DNA of 64,000 bases from Lysinibacillus xylanilyticus (GTDB lineage Bacteria > Bacillota > Bacilli > Bacillales_A > Planococcaceae). Positions 1 to 8,088 of the stretch are shown here, one piece after another; the stretch's first letter is position 1; each line of letters opens with the position of its first letter. The stretch spans positions 272,001 to 336,000 of the forward strand of contig NZ_LFXJ01000013.1 in the NCBI RefSeq assembly GCF_001183605.1, read 5' to 3'. A model generated the notes under the pieces. It was given only the letters and a program-made list of their open reading frames with translations, was not told where the DNA came from and made no database searches. Made by a program: the position numbers and the translations under genes.

Positions 1-210
1 CATTATCCTAATGGTGTTATTTTAAAATTATCGGATGGGCGTCGGGGTATTGTATCAAGACAAGATACATTGAATGCCGCATTTCCGTGGATTCGTATTT
101 TTGAAGAGAAAAATCAAATATTAACAGCTACATATGAAATTAATTTAGTGGGCTACCCTACCATAACAATTGAAAACATAGAAGTGGATTATGTTGTACA
201 ATCGAAATAG
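1..210 (+). CDS. C-terminal end of an HD-GYP-like signalling protein (partial)
   Basis: The reading frame is open from the first base to a TAG at 208-210 and gives 69 residues with no start in the window. It opens with HYPNGVILKLSDGRRGIVS. The pattern YPxGxxVxLSDGxxGxV is what usually follows the HD-GYP domain of c-di-GMP phosphodiesterase-like proteins in Bacillales. The HD and GYP motifs would lie upstream, outside the window, so catalytic competence cannot be judged. It is followed directly by a strong terminator hairpin. The family assignment rests on this short tail only. Confidence 0.55.
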   Translation, partial: HYPNGVILKLSDGRRGIVSRQDTLNAAFPWIRIFEEKNQILTATYEINLVGYPTITIENIEVDYVVQSK

Positions 211-238
211 AATAAAAATCTCCTCCTGTTCATACTTT
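210..238 (+). promoter_or_regulatory. Possible sigma-E-type promoter of yunB
   Basis: GAATAAA (210-216), a 14-base spacer and CATACTTT (231-238) resemble the sigma-E -35 and -10 boxes (KMATATT and CATACANT, from memory). The -10 box lies in the loop of the terminator of the preceding gene. A start near 245 would leave only about 14 leader bases before the TTG of yunB. Mother-cell expression suits a sporulation gene. No transcript evidence is available. Confidence 0.4.
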
Positions 239-264
239 ATGAAACAGGAGGAGATTTTTTGTTT
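214..264 (+). terminator. Intrinsic terminator overlapping the yunB ribosome binding site
   Basis: A 17-bp perfect inverted repeat (214-230 with 243-259) with a 12-base loop ends in a T run. Its 3' arm contains AGGAGGAG, which also serves as Shine-Dalgarno for the TTG start at 259. Confidence 0.8.
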
Positions 265-1047
265 TTCCCTCGAAAAAGGATGAAATTACGATCATATAGT
301 AATCAGGGCAACTATAGAAAAAAGGGAAGTCGGTTGAATCGATTAACCTTATTAGTTGTAGGCACTATTATCGGTGTTTTTTTATTTATTTATTATTTAA
401 ATGAGCAGCTTATGCCGACATACTTAGAATATGCTGAAGTACAAACGGGTAAGATTGCATCTTCCGTTGTGAGTAAAGCGATTGATTCTCGTACATCAAG
501 TGTTATGGATGTTAATGATATTCTTGTAGAAGTATCCCCTAACAACCAGGCTGATTTGAAGATTAATACAGAAACGATTAATCGAGTTCGAACAGAAACG
601 GTCAATCAAGTAAAAGTGTATTTAGAGCAGGCAGAGCAAGGGGAGCTGTCACATTTACCAAATCTTGATAATGTTGAATATGATTTTAACAAGATAAATG
701 AAGGCAACGGGGTCGTTTTTTATGTACCTATCAGTCAGGCGGCCAATATGCCTATACTTGGGAACTTAGGCCCTAAAATTCCGATACGTTTTCATGTAAT
801 TGGCAATGTGCATAGTGAAGTTACTTCTTCAATAACTGAATATGGTATTAATAGCGCTTATGTGGAGGTAGGTATTCATATAGAGGTAAATGTGCAAATT
901 ATTGTCCCGTTTGCTAGTAAAACTACAACAGTTACTCAGGATATTCCGGTGGCGATGGGCTTAGTAAGGGGAAAAGTTCCAGATGTTTATTCAAATGGTA
1001 GTTCAGAGGTTCCTTCAATTCAAGTACCTGTTTCTCCTAAAAAGTAG
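259..1047 (+). CDS. yunB: Sporulation protein YunB
   Basis: 262 residues. Residues about 25-45 form one membrane segment (LTLLVVGTIIGVFLFIYYL), followed by an extracytoplasmic domain with the YunB pattern (TYLEYAEVQTGKIASSVVSKAI, then GPKIPIRFHVIGNV). In B. subtilis YunB is a mother-cell protein required for normal sporulation, and it sits next to lipA there as here. The TTG start is chosen because AGGAGGAG stands six bases upstream; the next in-frame ATG at 280 has no convincing ribosome binding site. The start codon lies inside the terminator T run of the upstream gene, which is odd. Confidence 0.8.
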   Translation: MFFPRKRMKLRSYSNQGNYRKKGSRLNRLTLLVVGTIIGVFLFIYYLNEQLMPTYLEYAEVQTGKIASSVVSKAIDSRTSSVMDVNDILVEVSPNNQADLKINTETINRVRTETVNQVKVYLEQAEQGELSHLPNLDNVEYDFNKINEGNGVVFYVPISQAANMPILGNLGPKIPIRFHVIGNVHSEVTSSITEYGINSAYVEVGIHIEVNVQIIVPFASKTTTVTQDIPVAMGLVRGKVPDVYSNGSSEVPSIQVPVSPKK

Positions 1048-1057
1048 AAATGTTTGC

Positions 1058-1100
1058 CTTCTTTCAGTGGACGCAATTTTGCCGAGGCAAAATTGATTAT
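1058..1100 (+). repeat. Truncated dispersed repeat, head and tail modules only
   Basis: CTTCTTTCAGTGG is joined directly to GACGCAATTTTGCCGAGGC and AAAATTGATT. The tail forms a hairpin (AATTTTGC / GCAAAATT). This is the shortest member of the repeat family seen throughout the window; the middle modules are missing. Confidence 0.75.
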
Positions 1101-1192
1101 GATAGTTGTTGGAGTTCATTTATTATGTTACATTGACATCAGTGAAGATAGTAATATAAAAACTGCACATATTTGATAGGGGCGATATCCGT

Positions 1193-2116
1193 ATGACATC
1201 TTGTAAACCTACAAGCAAAGGAAAAGAAGAATATTTAAGAAAACCAGATTGGCTAAAAATTAAATTAAACACAAATGATGAATATAAAGGGCTAAAGAAG
1301 CTCATGCGTGAAAAAAATCTGCATACAGTATGTGAGGAAGCTCGCTGTCCTAATATTCATGAATGCTGGGGTGAACGACGTACAGCAACAATGATGATCC
1401 TTGGATCTGTTTGTACGCGTGCTTGCCGTTTCTGTGCTGTTAAAACAGGTTTACCAAATGAATTAGACCTAGCTGAGCCAGAACGAGTAGCAGATTCTGT
1501 AGCTATTATGAACTTAAAGCACGTTGTTATTACAATGGTAGCACGTGATGACTTAAAGGATGGCGGTTCGGAAGTATTAGCTGAAACAGTACGTGCGATT
1601 CGTCGTAAAAGTCCGTTTACATCGATTGAAGTTTTACCGTCCGATTTAGGTGGTTTGCAAGAGAATCTTCAAATTTTAATGGATGCGAAGCCAGATATTT
1701 TAAATCATAATATTGAAACAGTGCGTCGCTTAACGCCAAGAGTCCGTGCACGAGCAAAATATGAGCGTTCATTAGAGTTTCTTCGTTTGGCAAAAGAAAT
1801 GCAGCCAGATATCCCTACAAAGTCATCTTTAATGATAGGCTTAGGTGAAACAGAAGAAGAAATTTTAGAAGTAATGGACGATTTAAGAGCAAACGACGTA
1901 GATATTATGACAATTGGTCAATACTTACAGCCAACGAAAAAACATTTGCCTGTTAAGAAGTATTATTCTCCAATAGAGTTTGGTAAACTGCGTAAAATCG
2001 CAATGGAAAAAGGATTTAAGCATTGTGAAGCAGGCCCACTTGTACGTAGTAGCTATCACGCTGATGAACAAGTTAACGAAGCAACAAAAGAACGTCAACT
2101 ACAAGCAGAACAGTAA
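1193..2116 (+). CDS. lipA: Lipoyl synthase
   Basis: 307 residues, normal length. This radical-SAM enzyme inserts two sulfur atoms into octanoyl groups on lipoyl domains. Both Fe-S clusters are visible: the auxiliary cluster motif [12 protein letters not shown] (Cys47, Cys52, Cys58) and the radical-SAM motif CTRACRFC (Cys74, Cys78, Cys81). A GGGGCGAT ribosome binding site precedes the ATG. Neighbouring Fe-S carrier genes (nfuA, erpA) fit its need for clusters, since the auxiliary cluster is consumed in each turnover. Confidence 0.95.
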   Translation: MTSCKPTSKGKEEYLRKPDWLKIKLNTNDEYKGLKKLMREKNLHTVCEEARCPNIHECWGERRTATMMILGSVCTRACRFCAVKTGLPNELDLAEPERVADSVAIMNLKHVVITMVARDDLKDGGSEVLAETVRAIRRKSPFTSIEVLPSDLGGLQENLQILMDAKPDILNHNIETVRRLTPRVRARAKYERSLEFLRLAKEMQPDIPTKSSLMIGLGETEEEILEVMDDLRANDVDIMTIGQYLQPTKKHLPVKKYYSPIEFGKLRKIAMEKGFKHCEAGPLVRSSYHADEQVNEATKERQLQAEQ

Positions 2117-2148
2117 AAATAAATGTTGAATTAGAAGGCGGTGCCACT

Positions 2149-2505
2149 TTGATCAATATTGAAGGATATGAATACGAGCTTATTGAAGATTACAAAGAGG
2201 CTTTTCAAGAAGAAGTGTTCAAGGAACGATACTCAGATATTTTAGCTAGATATGATTATATTGTGGGCGACTGGGGCTATAGTCAATTACGCTTAAAAGG
2301 CTTTTTTGACGATAAAAATCAGAAAGCCACTTTCGATACGAAGATTAGTACACTACAAGATTACTTATACGAGTATTGTAATTTTGGCTGTTCATATTTC
2401 GTCTTGCACAAAACGGGTAAATCTACTCAACAGCCAGAAGAAGCTGTAGTAAGTGAAGATCATGAAGTGACAAAGATTGTTGAGCATGAACAAATAGCAG
2501 AATAA
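2149..2505 (+). CDS. yutD: YutD family protein
   Basis: 118 residues beginning MINIEGYEYELIEDYKEAF, the characteristic start of the YutD family, conserved next to lipA in Bacillales. It contains RYDYIVGDWGYSQLRLKGF and an acidic C-terminal tail. The function is not established. The TTG start at 2149 has AAGGCGGTG upstream. The spacing to lipA suggests one transcript, ended by the terminator at 2512. Confidence 0.8.
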   Translation: MINIEGYEYELIEDYKEAFQEEVFKERYSDILARYDYIVGDWGYSQLRLKGFFDDKNQKATFDTKISTLQDYLYEYCNFGCSYFVLHKTGKSTQQPEEAVVSEDHEVTKIVEHEQIAE

Positions 2506-2511
2506 ACTTTT

Positions 2512-2543
2512 AAAACCTGATGCGAAATTTGCATCAGGTTTTT
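2512..2543 (+). terminator. Intrinsic terminator after lipA-yutD
   Basis: AAAACCTGATGC (2512-2523) pairs with GCATCAGGTTTT (2531-2542) and is followed by T residues. Confidence 0.85.
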
Positions 2544-2609
2544 ACTTTGAAGTAATAGGTTTTTTTAATTTGGTAATAATAAAAATGTGGCTTATAAACA
2601 TAGCGCGAG

Positions 2610-2931
2610 GTTGATTTCCGTTCCGGCTGGGCGCTTTGTTGCTGTCGCTTCGCTTTCGCACAGATAAAACATTTGTAGCTGTCGCTTTGCTTTCGCTACA
2701 GAAAACATTTGCCGCTGACGCTTCGCTTTCGCGCAGAGCAGAGCTTCCTGGGGGCGTCCGATGAGCCGCTTGGGCCAACAGGTGTTTTTTGCGCGAAAGC
2801 GAAGTGCTAACGTAGCGACAGCAACAGCAGGATGTTGGTCACGAAGGCGTTATCACAGGACGTGATGGTTTTAGCCTTCGTTCCTATATTGCTAATCCCC
2901 AAGGAGTCGCCCAGCCTCCACTCCAATCAAC
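2610..2931. repeat. Long MITE-like element, copy 1
   Basis: About 322 bp bounded by GTTGATTTCCGTTCC at the left and the inverted GGAGTGGAGGCTGGGCGACTC...GTTGATT end at the right, so both ends read GTTGATT...GGCTGGGCG inward. Inside are modules of the form CGCTTCGCTTTCGC...AAAACATTTG and a hairpin GAAGGCGTTATCACAGG / CCTTCG. It has no coding capacity of its own. It resembles the non-autonomous palindromic elements of other Bacillaceae. A near-identical copy is at 17962-18305. It fills most of the 540-base gap between yutD and the next gene. Confidence 0.75.
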
Positions 2932-3045
2932 TTATTTATAAGTTATACGTTTTAACGAATAACATTCCTAATTTTTGGTGAGGAATCGAAAAGGACGGAT
3001 TTTAAAATTAATTCTAGTTTTATATTAAAGGTGTGTGTTGTTTAG

Positions 3046-3573
3046 ATGAAAAAAGCTGTATTTTTGGATCGTGATGGGGTCATCAATGAAGTATTAACGG
3101 ATCGCGTTAAATTTGTAAATAAACCAAAGGATTTTTATTTCCTACCGCATGTTCCGAAAGCTATAAAAAAATTGAATAAATACTTCGACTATATTTTTGT
3201 AGTAACCAATCAAGGCGGGGTTGGATTAGGGTTTATGAAAGAAACGCAGCTACAAAAAATACATGAACATATGGTAAAAGAATTGAAGAAGGAAGGGGCC
3301 ACTATTCACGAAGTTGTATATTGTCCTCATAAACCCAAATCGGGCTGTGCCTGTCGTAAACCAAATAGTAAATTAATCGTTGATCTTGGTGAAAAATATA
3401 ATATAGACTTAGCAAAATCCTACATGGTGGGAGATACGGATACAGATATAATAGCAGGCAAACGAGCAGGAACTAAGGGGGTATTTTTAGGTGCGAAAGA
3501 TCCGCTAGCAGATGCGGTTTTTCCAGATCTAATTAGTGCTGCTGATTGGATTATTAAAGATGCAACAGCATAA
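3046..3573 (+). CDS. HAD-IIIA phosphatase, GmhB/histidinol-phosphatase type
   Basis: 175 residues. The nucleophile motif FLDRDG (Asp8, Asp10), the VTNQGG motif near residue 55 and the Mg-binding GDTDTD near residue 130 mark an active HAD phosphatase. The segment YCPHKPKSGCACRKP supplies a Cys93-His95-Cys101-Cys103 zinc site as in D-glycero-D-manno-heptose 1,7-bisphosphate phosphatases. The true substrate is unknown; heptose phosphate is only one option, since no heptose pathway genes are nearby. A promoter is expected in the gap after the long repeat. Confidence 0.75.
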   Translation: MKKAVFLDRDGVINEVLTDRVKFVNKPKDFYFLPHVPKAIKKLNKYFDYIFVVTNQGGVGLGFMKETQLQKIHEHMVKELKKEGATIHEVVYCPHKPKSGCACRKPNSKLIVDLGEKYNIDLAKSYMVGDTDTDIIAGKRAGTKGVFLGAKDPLADAVFPDLISAADWIIKDATA

Positions 3574-3652
3574 TGCTAGTATTGTTGAAGTGGAAAGTCA
3601 AAGCGTATAAATCATGAGAAAAAGGATAATTTATTTATTGGAGGTGATTAAT

Positions 3653-3832
3653 TTGACTAAAGAAAATAAAAAAGGGTTAGATCGAGAAGAGTATGGATTT
3701 GGTTTTGATATTAGTGTCGATGACTTAGCAGTTATTGGGCAAAATCAACAAGCCAAAAAACAAAACGATAATGAAAACAAAGACAAGCCTCGCAACAAGG
3801 ATAATCCTGCTAAAATAAATAATGAAAAGTAA
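3653..3832 (+). CDS. Small charged hypothetical protein
   Basis: 59 residues from a TTG at 3653 preceded by a perfect GGAGGTGA ribosome binding site; an ATG at 3614 in the same frame has none. The protein has the motif DREEYGFGFDISVDDLAVIG and then a Lys/Asn/Asp-rich tail with the look of a disordered region. I do not recognise the family. It is followed by a strong terminator. Confidence 0.55.
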   Translation: MTKENKKGLDREEYGFGFDISVDDLAVIGQNQQAKKQNDNENKDKPRNKDNPAKINNEK

Positions 3833-3875
3833 GTGCACAATACAATGCTCCTTGATTTAGTATTAAGATACTTAC

Positions 3876-3951
3876 AAAAAAATTCCGCCAACCTTCTGTT
3901 GCACAGTGCGCAAAGTAGAACCCTATGTCCGCAGAAAAGCGGAATTTTTTT
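3876..3951. terminator. Bidirectional terminator
   Basis: AAAAAATTCCGC (from 3876) pairs with GCGGAATTTTTT (3939-3950) across a long irregular loop. It lies between convergent genes and could serve both. Confidence 0.7.
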
Positions 3952-3998
3952 GTATTAAATGCTTAATTGCTATGGAAACACCCAATCTTTGAAGAGTG

Positions 3999-4265
3999 TT
4001 AATTTAATAATTCACGTAAATATTCACGTAGCTCGACCGTGTCTTCCTCTGTGCGATTGTATACATGTTCAAGATAGCCAGGTTCTTCTACATCATCTGG
4101 ACCAATTATAGCAAAGCGTCCAAATTGAATATCCATGACAAGCACTTTCCCAAAGAAACGACCCGATTGCAAAATAGCTAAATCATAGCGTAACTTATCC
4201 CCTGCAAAACTAACAAAGCGTGTTTTCGTATCTTCTACATCATCATATAAAAAAAAACGTTCCAT
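3999..4265 (-). CDS. DUF3055 family protein
   Basis: 88 residues, MERFFLYDDVEDTKTRFVSF..., with the typical DUF3055 segments FGKVLVMDIQFGR and IIGPDDVEEPGYLEHVYN. These are short cytoplasmic proteins of Bacillales without known function. GGAGATTAAAAG precedes the ATG. It is divergent from yutE-yutF. Confidence 0.7.
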   Translation of the reverse strand: MERFFLYDDVEDTKTRFVSFAGDKLRYDLAILQSGRFFGKVLVMDIQFGRFAIIGPDDVEEPGYLEHVYNRTEEDTVELREYLRELLN

Positions 4266-4353
4266 CTTTTAATCTCCTTCCAGTCCTATAGATATGGTAC
4301 TATAGAAGAGAAATGACTATCAACTTTTAAAGATTTGAATGGGGGCTTTCCTT

Positions 4354-4806
4354 GTGTATTTTGTAGATCGTAATAAAATCACAAAAAACTTACAGTACTT
4401 AGATGGACTATTAGAAATTTTAGAGTCAGAAGATAGCTGGCTAGAAAATGATATTAAGAAATTAGCAATCGAGCGAATTGGTCACAATGTGATGGAGTCA
4501 ATGATGGATGTAGGAAATTTAATGATTGACGGCTTCATTATGCGTGATCCAGGAAGCTATGAGGATATTATTGATATTTTAATCGATGAAAAAGTCGTAT
4601 CTACTGAAATGGAAGCACCGTTAAAAGCAGTAGTTGGCTTACGTAAAATGCTTGTTCGAGAATTTACAGAAGTAGATGTTCAGGAAGTTGTTAATGTGTT
4701 AACAACGACTTTACCAGCATTAAAGCAATTCTCACCAGCTGTGAATAGTTATTTAACAAATGAACTCGGCCCTGTTTCAGCTTTTTTACCAGAGGATCAT
4801 CAATGA
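4354..4806 (+). CDS. yutE: YutE, solitary HepT-like (DUF86) protein
   Basis: 150 residues from GTG at 4354 (MYFVDRNKI, the start I recall for YutE), with GGGGG at 4341-4345 as ribosome binding site; the ATG at 4339 has none. The all-helical HepT-like fold is suggested by RIGHNVMESMMDVGNLMIDG and by RKMLVREFTEVD, which corresponds to the R-x4-6-H/Y region of HepT ribonucleases. HepT toxins normally pair with an MNT nucleotidyltransferase; none is present, so a toxin-antitoxin role is unlikely. The stop overlaps the start of yutF (ATGA). Confidence 0.75.
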   Translation: MYFVDRNKITKNLQYLDGLLEILESEDSWLENDIKKLAIERIGHNVMESMMDVGNLMIDGFIMRDPGSYEDIIDILIDEKVVSTEMEAPLKAVVGLRKMLVREFTEVDVQEVVNVLTTTLPALKQFSPAVNSYLTNELGPVSAFLPEDHQ

Positions 4807-5564
4807 AAACCTACAAGGCGTATTGCTTTGATTTAGATGGTACAGTGTACCGTGGAAAGGACGGCATTCCTTCTGCGATTACTTTTATTCATCGGTTACA
4901 ACAAGCAGGAATTGAGCCATTTTACGTAACAAACAATTCTTCTAAGACAAGAGAGCAGCTACAGGAAGCTTTAAGTGCTATAGGTGTGAATGCACCGATA
5001 GAACATATTTACTCAAGCGCATTAGTTACAGCAAAATATGTAGCCTTGAATTTCCCTGGCAAAAAAGTAGCCATGCTAGGTTCTGATGGTATTCGGAAAG
5101 CGTTATTTAATGAAGGCATTGAACCTACCGAGGATGAACCAGAGGTTTTTGTTATGGGGATTGATCGAAATCTTGATTATATGGCACTTGCAAAGGCGAC
5201 GATTGCTGTGCAAAATGGTGCGACGTTTATAGCAACGAATCAAGATATTAAATTCCCGACAGAGTATGGATTTCTACCAGGTAATGGGTCATTTGCCCGC
5301 TTAGTAGGTGAAGTTGCAGACGTTGAGCCAATCTATATCGGAAAACCATCACTTGCAATGCTTGAAGTTATTGCAACAGAGCATGACTTTACGAAAGATG
5401 AAATGGTGATGATTGGCGATAATTACGACACAGATATTATGTGTGGGATTCGCTTTGGCTGTGACACAATCCATGTAAACACAGGTGTTACACCGACAAA
5501 GGCTGTACTTGAGAAGGAGCAGCAACCTACCTATGTGGTAGAGGATTTAATAGCCGAGGCATAA
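4803..5564 (+). CDS. yutF: HAD-IIA (NagD-type) phosphatase YutF
   Basis: 253 residues. FDLDGTVYRG (nucleophile), VTNNSS, the C2 cap and IGKPS...MIGDNYDTDI mark a NagD-like HAD hydrolase that hydrolyses small phosphorylated metabolites; the physiological substrate is not certain. It overlaps yutE by four bases, so the two are translationally coupled. The gene ends before a strong bidirectional terminator. Confidence 0.85.
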   Translation: MKTYKAYCFDLDGTVYRGKDGIPSAITFIHRLQQAGIEPFYVTNNSSKTREQLQEALSAIGVNAPIEHIYSSALVTAKYVALNFPGKKVAMLGSDGIRKALFNEGIEPTEDEPEVFVMGIDRNLDYMALAKATIAVQNGATFIATNQDIKFPTEYGFLPGNGSFARLVGEVADVEPIYIGKPSLAMLEVIATEHDFTKDEMVMIGDNYDTDIMCGIRFGCDTIHVNTGVTPTKAVLEKEQQPTYVVEDLIAEA

Positions 5565-5589
5565 TTGATTAATTCAAAAATATAGCTCA

Positions 5590-5645
5590 AACATAAAAAA
5601 AGGATGCTTATGTCGATTTTTTTGGCATAACATCCTTTTTTTATG
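5590..5645. terminator. Bidirectional terminator between yutF and yuzB
   Basis: AAAAAAAGGATG (5595-5606) pairs with CATCCTTTTTTT (5631-5642); runs of A and T on both sides make it work in either direction. Confidence 0.85.
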
Positions 5646-5703
5646 TTCAAATTTAGTATTAGTAAGTGTTTCATCATTATATGAATGAGGTATTACGCCT
5701 TCA

Positions 5704-5940
5704 TTACCATAACGGATTTTCTTCTATAAATTGATAAATTGCCTTCGTCAACTCTTCAGGAGAATCAGCCTCAACTAATTCACCATTGACGATTGCATAA
5801 AATGATTCTGAACATTTTGTACAGTAACTAAGGCAGCCATATTCCAAAACGTCGATGTTCGGATCGCGTTCTAGTACTTCATAAGTTTTTTGAGAGCCAT
5901 TTGCCAAATTACTTATACAAAATTCAACCATTGGATTCAT
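5704..5940 (-). CDS. yuzB: YuzB family (DUF1450) protein
   Basis: 78 residues from the ATG at 5940 (MNPMVEFCISNLANGSQ), which has GAGGTGA upstream; the frame also has GTG at 5949. Conserved cysteines in EYGCLSYCTKC suggest a metal or redox site, as in thioredoxin-like ferredoxins. YuzB proteins lie near yutJ and the Fe-S genes nfuA and erpA in Bacillales, but their role is unknown. Confidence 0.8.
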   Translation of the reverse strand: MNPMVEFCISNLANGSQKTYEVLERDPNIDVLEYGCLSYCTKCSESFYAIVNGELVEADSPEELTKAIYQFIEENPLW

Positions 5941-6182
5941 ACATGTCACCTCACCAAAATAATGCTACTCGCTTTTAAAACATTCGTCAATGATTTGAGT
6001 TGACCTAGAAAGCAAATATTAAGTAGTAAGGTTGGTCGCGTTAATATGCTACAGTGTTAAACAATTTTTTGCAAAAATGAAGAAAAGGAAACGATATTTA
6101 AGGAAAATTCGAACAATAGCGATGGTTTATCGAAGCCCAAATGATTCAAAAATCATTCGAAAAAGGCAAGTTAGCATTTGTT

Positions 6183-6200
6183 TTGTGAAATCTTTCACAA
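6183..6200. promoter_or_regulatory. Rex operator 1 upstream of yutJ
   Basis: TTGTGAAATCTTTCACAA is a perfect match to the Rex consensus TTGTGAA-N4-TTCACAA. Rex represses genes of NADH reoxidation when NADH is low. Confidence 0.75.
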
Positions 6201-6215
6201 AATTGCATTCTGATA

Positions 6216-6233
6216 TTGTGAAACTTCTCACAA
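6216..6233. promoter_or_regulatory. Rex operator 2 upstream of yutJ
   Basis: TTGTGAAACTTCTCACAA matches the Rex consensus with one deviation in the right arm. Its start is 33 bp from that of site 1, about three helical turns, and it covers the putative -35 box. Confidence 0.7.
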
Positions 6234-6244
6234 TCGGTTATACT
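6216..6244 (+). promoter_or_regulatory. Probable sigma-A promoter of yutJ
   Basis: TTGTGA (6216-6221), 17 bp, TATACT (6239-6244). The -35 hexamer is inside Rex operator 2, so binding would block RNA polymerase. Confidence 0.6.
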
Positions 6245-6298
6245 CATTTGTGGATACTTTGTGAACAATTATTACAAGAGATATAAAAGGAGACTATT

Positions 6299-7363
6299 AT
6301 GGGTAAATTAGTACTTTTAGGTGGCGGCTACGGCAACATGCGTCTTATGCTTCGATTATTACCAAACATTCCATTAGACACAGAAGTTGTGCTAGTAGAC
6401 AGAGCCCCTTTCCATAGTTTAAAAACAGAATTTTACGCATTAGCAGCAGGGACTGCAACAGATAAAGAAATTCGTGTAAGCTTCCCTGAGAATGAACGTT
6501 TATCGGCTGTATATGGAGAAGTTGTTGAAATTGATCGTGCGGAAAAAGTAGTCATTCTAGAAGATGGACAACGCATTGAATATGATGATTTAGTAATTGG
6601 TCTTGGCTGTGAGGATAAATATCATGGTGTACCAGGTGCAGAGGCGTACACATATAGCATTCAGACAATGGCGAAATCACGTTCAACATTTCAATCACTT
6701 TGTGGTTTACCAGCAGGCTCTACTGTCGGAATTGTAGGAGCTGGCTTAAGTGGTATTGAGCTTGCAAGTGAGTTACGTGAAAGTCGATCAGATTTAAAAA
6801 TAAAGCTATTCGACCGTGGTCCTCGTATTTTGAAGGACTTCCCAGAAAAGTTAAGTAAATACGTGAAAGACTGGTTTGTAAAACATAATGTTGAAGTCAT
6901 TGCCAATTCAAATATTACAAAAATTGAGCAAGGTAAAATTTACAATCACGAAGAAGAAATTGCACTCGATACTGTAGTTTGGACTGCGGGTGTACAGCCT
7001 GTCAAAATCGTTCGCGATTTGGAGGTTGAAAAAGATAATCAAGGTCGTCCACTTGTAACACAATATTTCAATCTTCTTGATGATGAGCATGTATATGTTG
7101 TAGGTGACTGTGCTGCTTCAGACTTACCTCCAACTGCTCAGTTAGCTGAGGAGCAAGCAGAACAAATCGTCAAAGTACTTCGCATGCGTTGGAAAGGCGA
7201 AAACTTACCTGAGAAAATGCCTGACATTAAATTAAAAGGTTTCATGGGAGCTCTTGGTAAAAAACAAGGCTTTGTTTATTTAGCAGATACAACAGTAACA
7301 GGACGTATCGCTCGCTTGATGAAATCAGGATTATTATGGTACTACAAACGTCAAAATGATTAA
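6299..7363 (+). CDS. yutJ: NDH-2-like FAD/NAD(P) oxidoreductase YutJ
   Basis: 354 residues. An N-terminal FAD dinucleotide fold (LLGGGYGNM, residues 6-14), a second NAD-binding fold (VGIVGAGLSGIELASEL, near residue 142) and the FAD motif VYVVGDCAAS near residue 265 define the family of type II NADH dehydrogenases and sulfide:quinone reductase relatives. There is no clear C-terminal amphipathic anchor beyond IARLMKSGLLWYYKRQ. AAAAGGAG precedes the ATG. The paired Rex boxes suggest a real role in NADH-linked respiration. Confidence 0.85.
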   Translation: MGKLVLLGGGYGNMRLMLRLLPNIPLDTEVVLVDRAPFHSLKTEFYALAAGTATDKEIRVSFPENERLSAVYGEVVEIDRAEKVVILEDGQRIEYDDLVIGLGCEDKYHGVPGAEAYTYSIQTMAKSRSTFQSLCGLPAGSTVGIVGAGLSGIELASELRESRSDLKIKLFDRGPRILKDFPEKLSKYVKDWFVKHNVEVIANSNITKIEQGKIYNHEEEIALDTVVWTAGVQPVKIVRDLEVEKDNQGRPLVTQYFNLLDDEHVYVVGDCAASDLPPTAQLAEEQAEQIVKVLRMRWKGENLPEKMPDIKLKGFMGALGKKQGFVYLADTTVTGRIARLMKSGLLWYYKRQND

Positions 7364-7383
7364 TTAGCTAGTTTGATTCTTAT

Positions 7384-7420
7384 AAAAAGGAATTGTTTCA
7401 ATTGAAACAATTCCTTTTAT
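7384..7420. terminator. Bidirectional terminator between yutJ and yuzD
   Basis: AAAAGGAATTGTTTC pairs with GAAACAATTCCTTTT; it lies between convergent genes. Confidence 0.85.
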
Positions 7421-7425
7421 TTCTT

Positions 7426-7761
7426 TTATACGGTTTCGTCAGGAACGAAACCTAAATTTTCAAGTGCAGTAAATACAGGCTTTAATTGCACATAGCCTTC
7501 GCCCACTACTTCATCATTTATAAGGACAAGCGGATAAAAAAATTCATCTTCTTGAATGCGTGAAGCATAATCTTGGTCGCGTTCATTCTCAATTGGTCCT
7601 TCAATATCGATATAGCGAATATCATATCCTTGGTTTGGATATTTTCGATCTATGGCTGCTTGTAGCCACTCATATGTATCCTTTGAAGATGGCGCATTGA
7701 CACAACTTGCGCAGATTACCGCTGTTCCGTAAATTTCAATCATTGGTTTCGTTTGACTCAT
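7426..7761 (-). CDS. yuzD: YuzD family (DUF1462) thioredoxin-like protein
   Basis: 111 residues, MSQTKPMIEIYGTAVICASC. The family has a thioredoxin-like fold with the CxxC motif Cys17-Ala-Ser-Cys20, and YPLVLINDEVVGEG with the cis-proline region. It is divergent from nfuA with a 83-base gap. The exact partner is unknown; its position suggests Fe-S or thiol redox chemistry. Confidence 0.8.
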   Translation of the reverse strand: MSQTKPMIEIYGTAVICASCVNAPSSKDTYEWLQAAIDRKYPNQGYDIRYIDIEGPIENERDQDYASRIQEDEFFYPLVLINDEVVGEGYVQLKPVFTALENLGFVPDETV

Positions 7762-7844
7762 TTCATTTCCACTCCTCGGATTCTATATTGGATTTTTTCT
7801 GTTGCTAACATTATAATCATTATAAGGAAAGGAGTCGAGACAAA

Positions 7845-8081
7845 ATGGCAGAAGCAACAATTAACGATCAAGTTCAAGAGGTATTAGATAAATTACGTCC
7901 ATTCTTACTACGTGACGGTGGAGACTGTGAATTAGTAGATGTAGAAGACGGCATTGTAAAATTACGTTTATTAGGTGCATGTGGTAGTTGCCCAAGTTCA
8001 ACAATTACACTTAAAGCTGGTATCGAGCGCGCATTATTAGAAGAAGTACCAGGTATTATTGAAGTAGAGCAAGTATTCTAA
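7845..8081 (+). CDS. nfuA: NifU-like Fe-S carrier
   Basis: 78 residues, the single NifU C-terminal domain (YutI type). The cluster-binding motif is CGSC (Cys46, Cys49) within [15 protein letters not shown]. The protein delivers [4Fe-4S] clusters to target enzymes and is a likely donor to LipA encoded 6 kb upstream. AAAGGAGTCGAG precedes the ATG. Confidence 0.9.
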   Translation: MAEATINDQVQEVLDKLRPFLLRDGGDCELVDVEDGIVKLRLLGACGSCPSSTITLKAGIERALLEEVPGIIEVEQVF

Positions 8082-8088
8082 AACGATT

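Noticed and set aside
4354..5564. Toxin-antitoxin pair
   Set aside because: The HepT-like gene is coupled to a phosphatase, not to an MNT antitoxin, and the pair is conserved core synteny.
6032..6286. 84-codon ORF upstream of yutJ
   Set aside because: It covers the Rex operators and promoter, has no ribosome binding site, and is rich in Lys/Arg/Ile as expected for AT-rich noncoding DNA.
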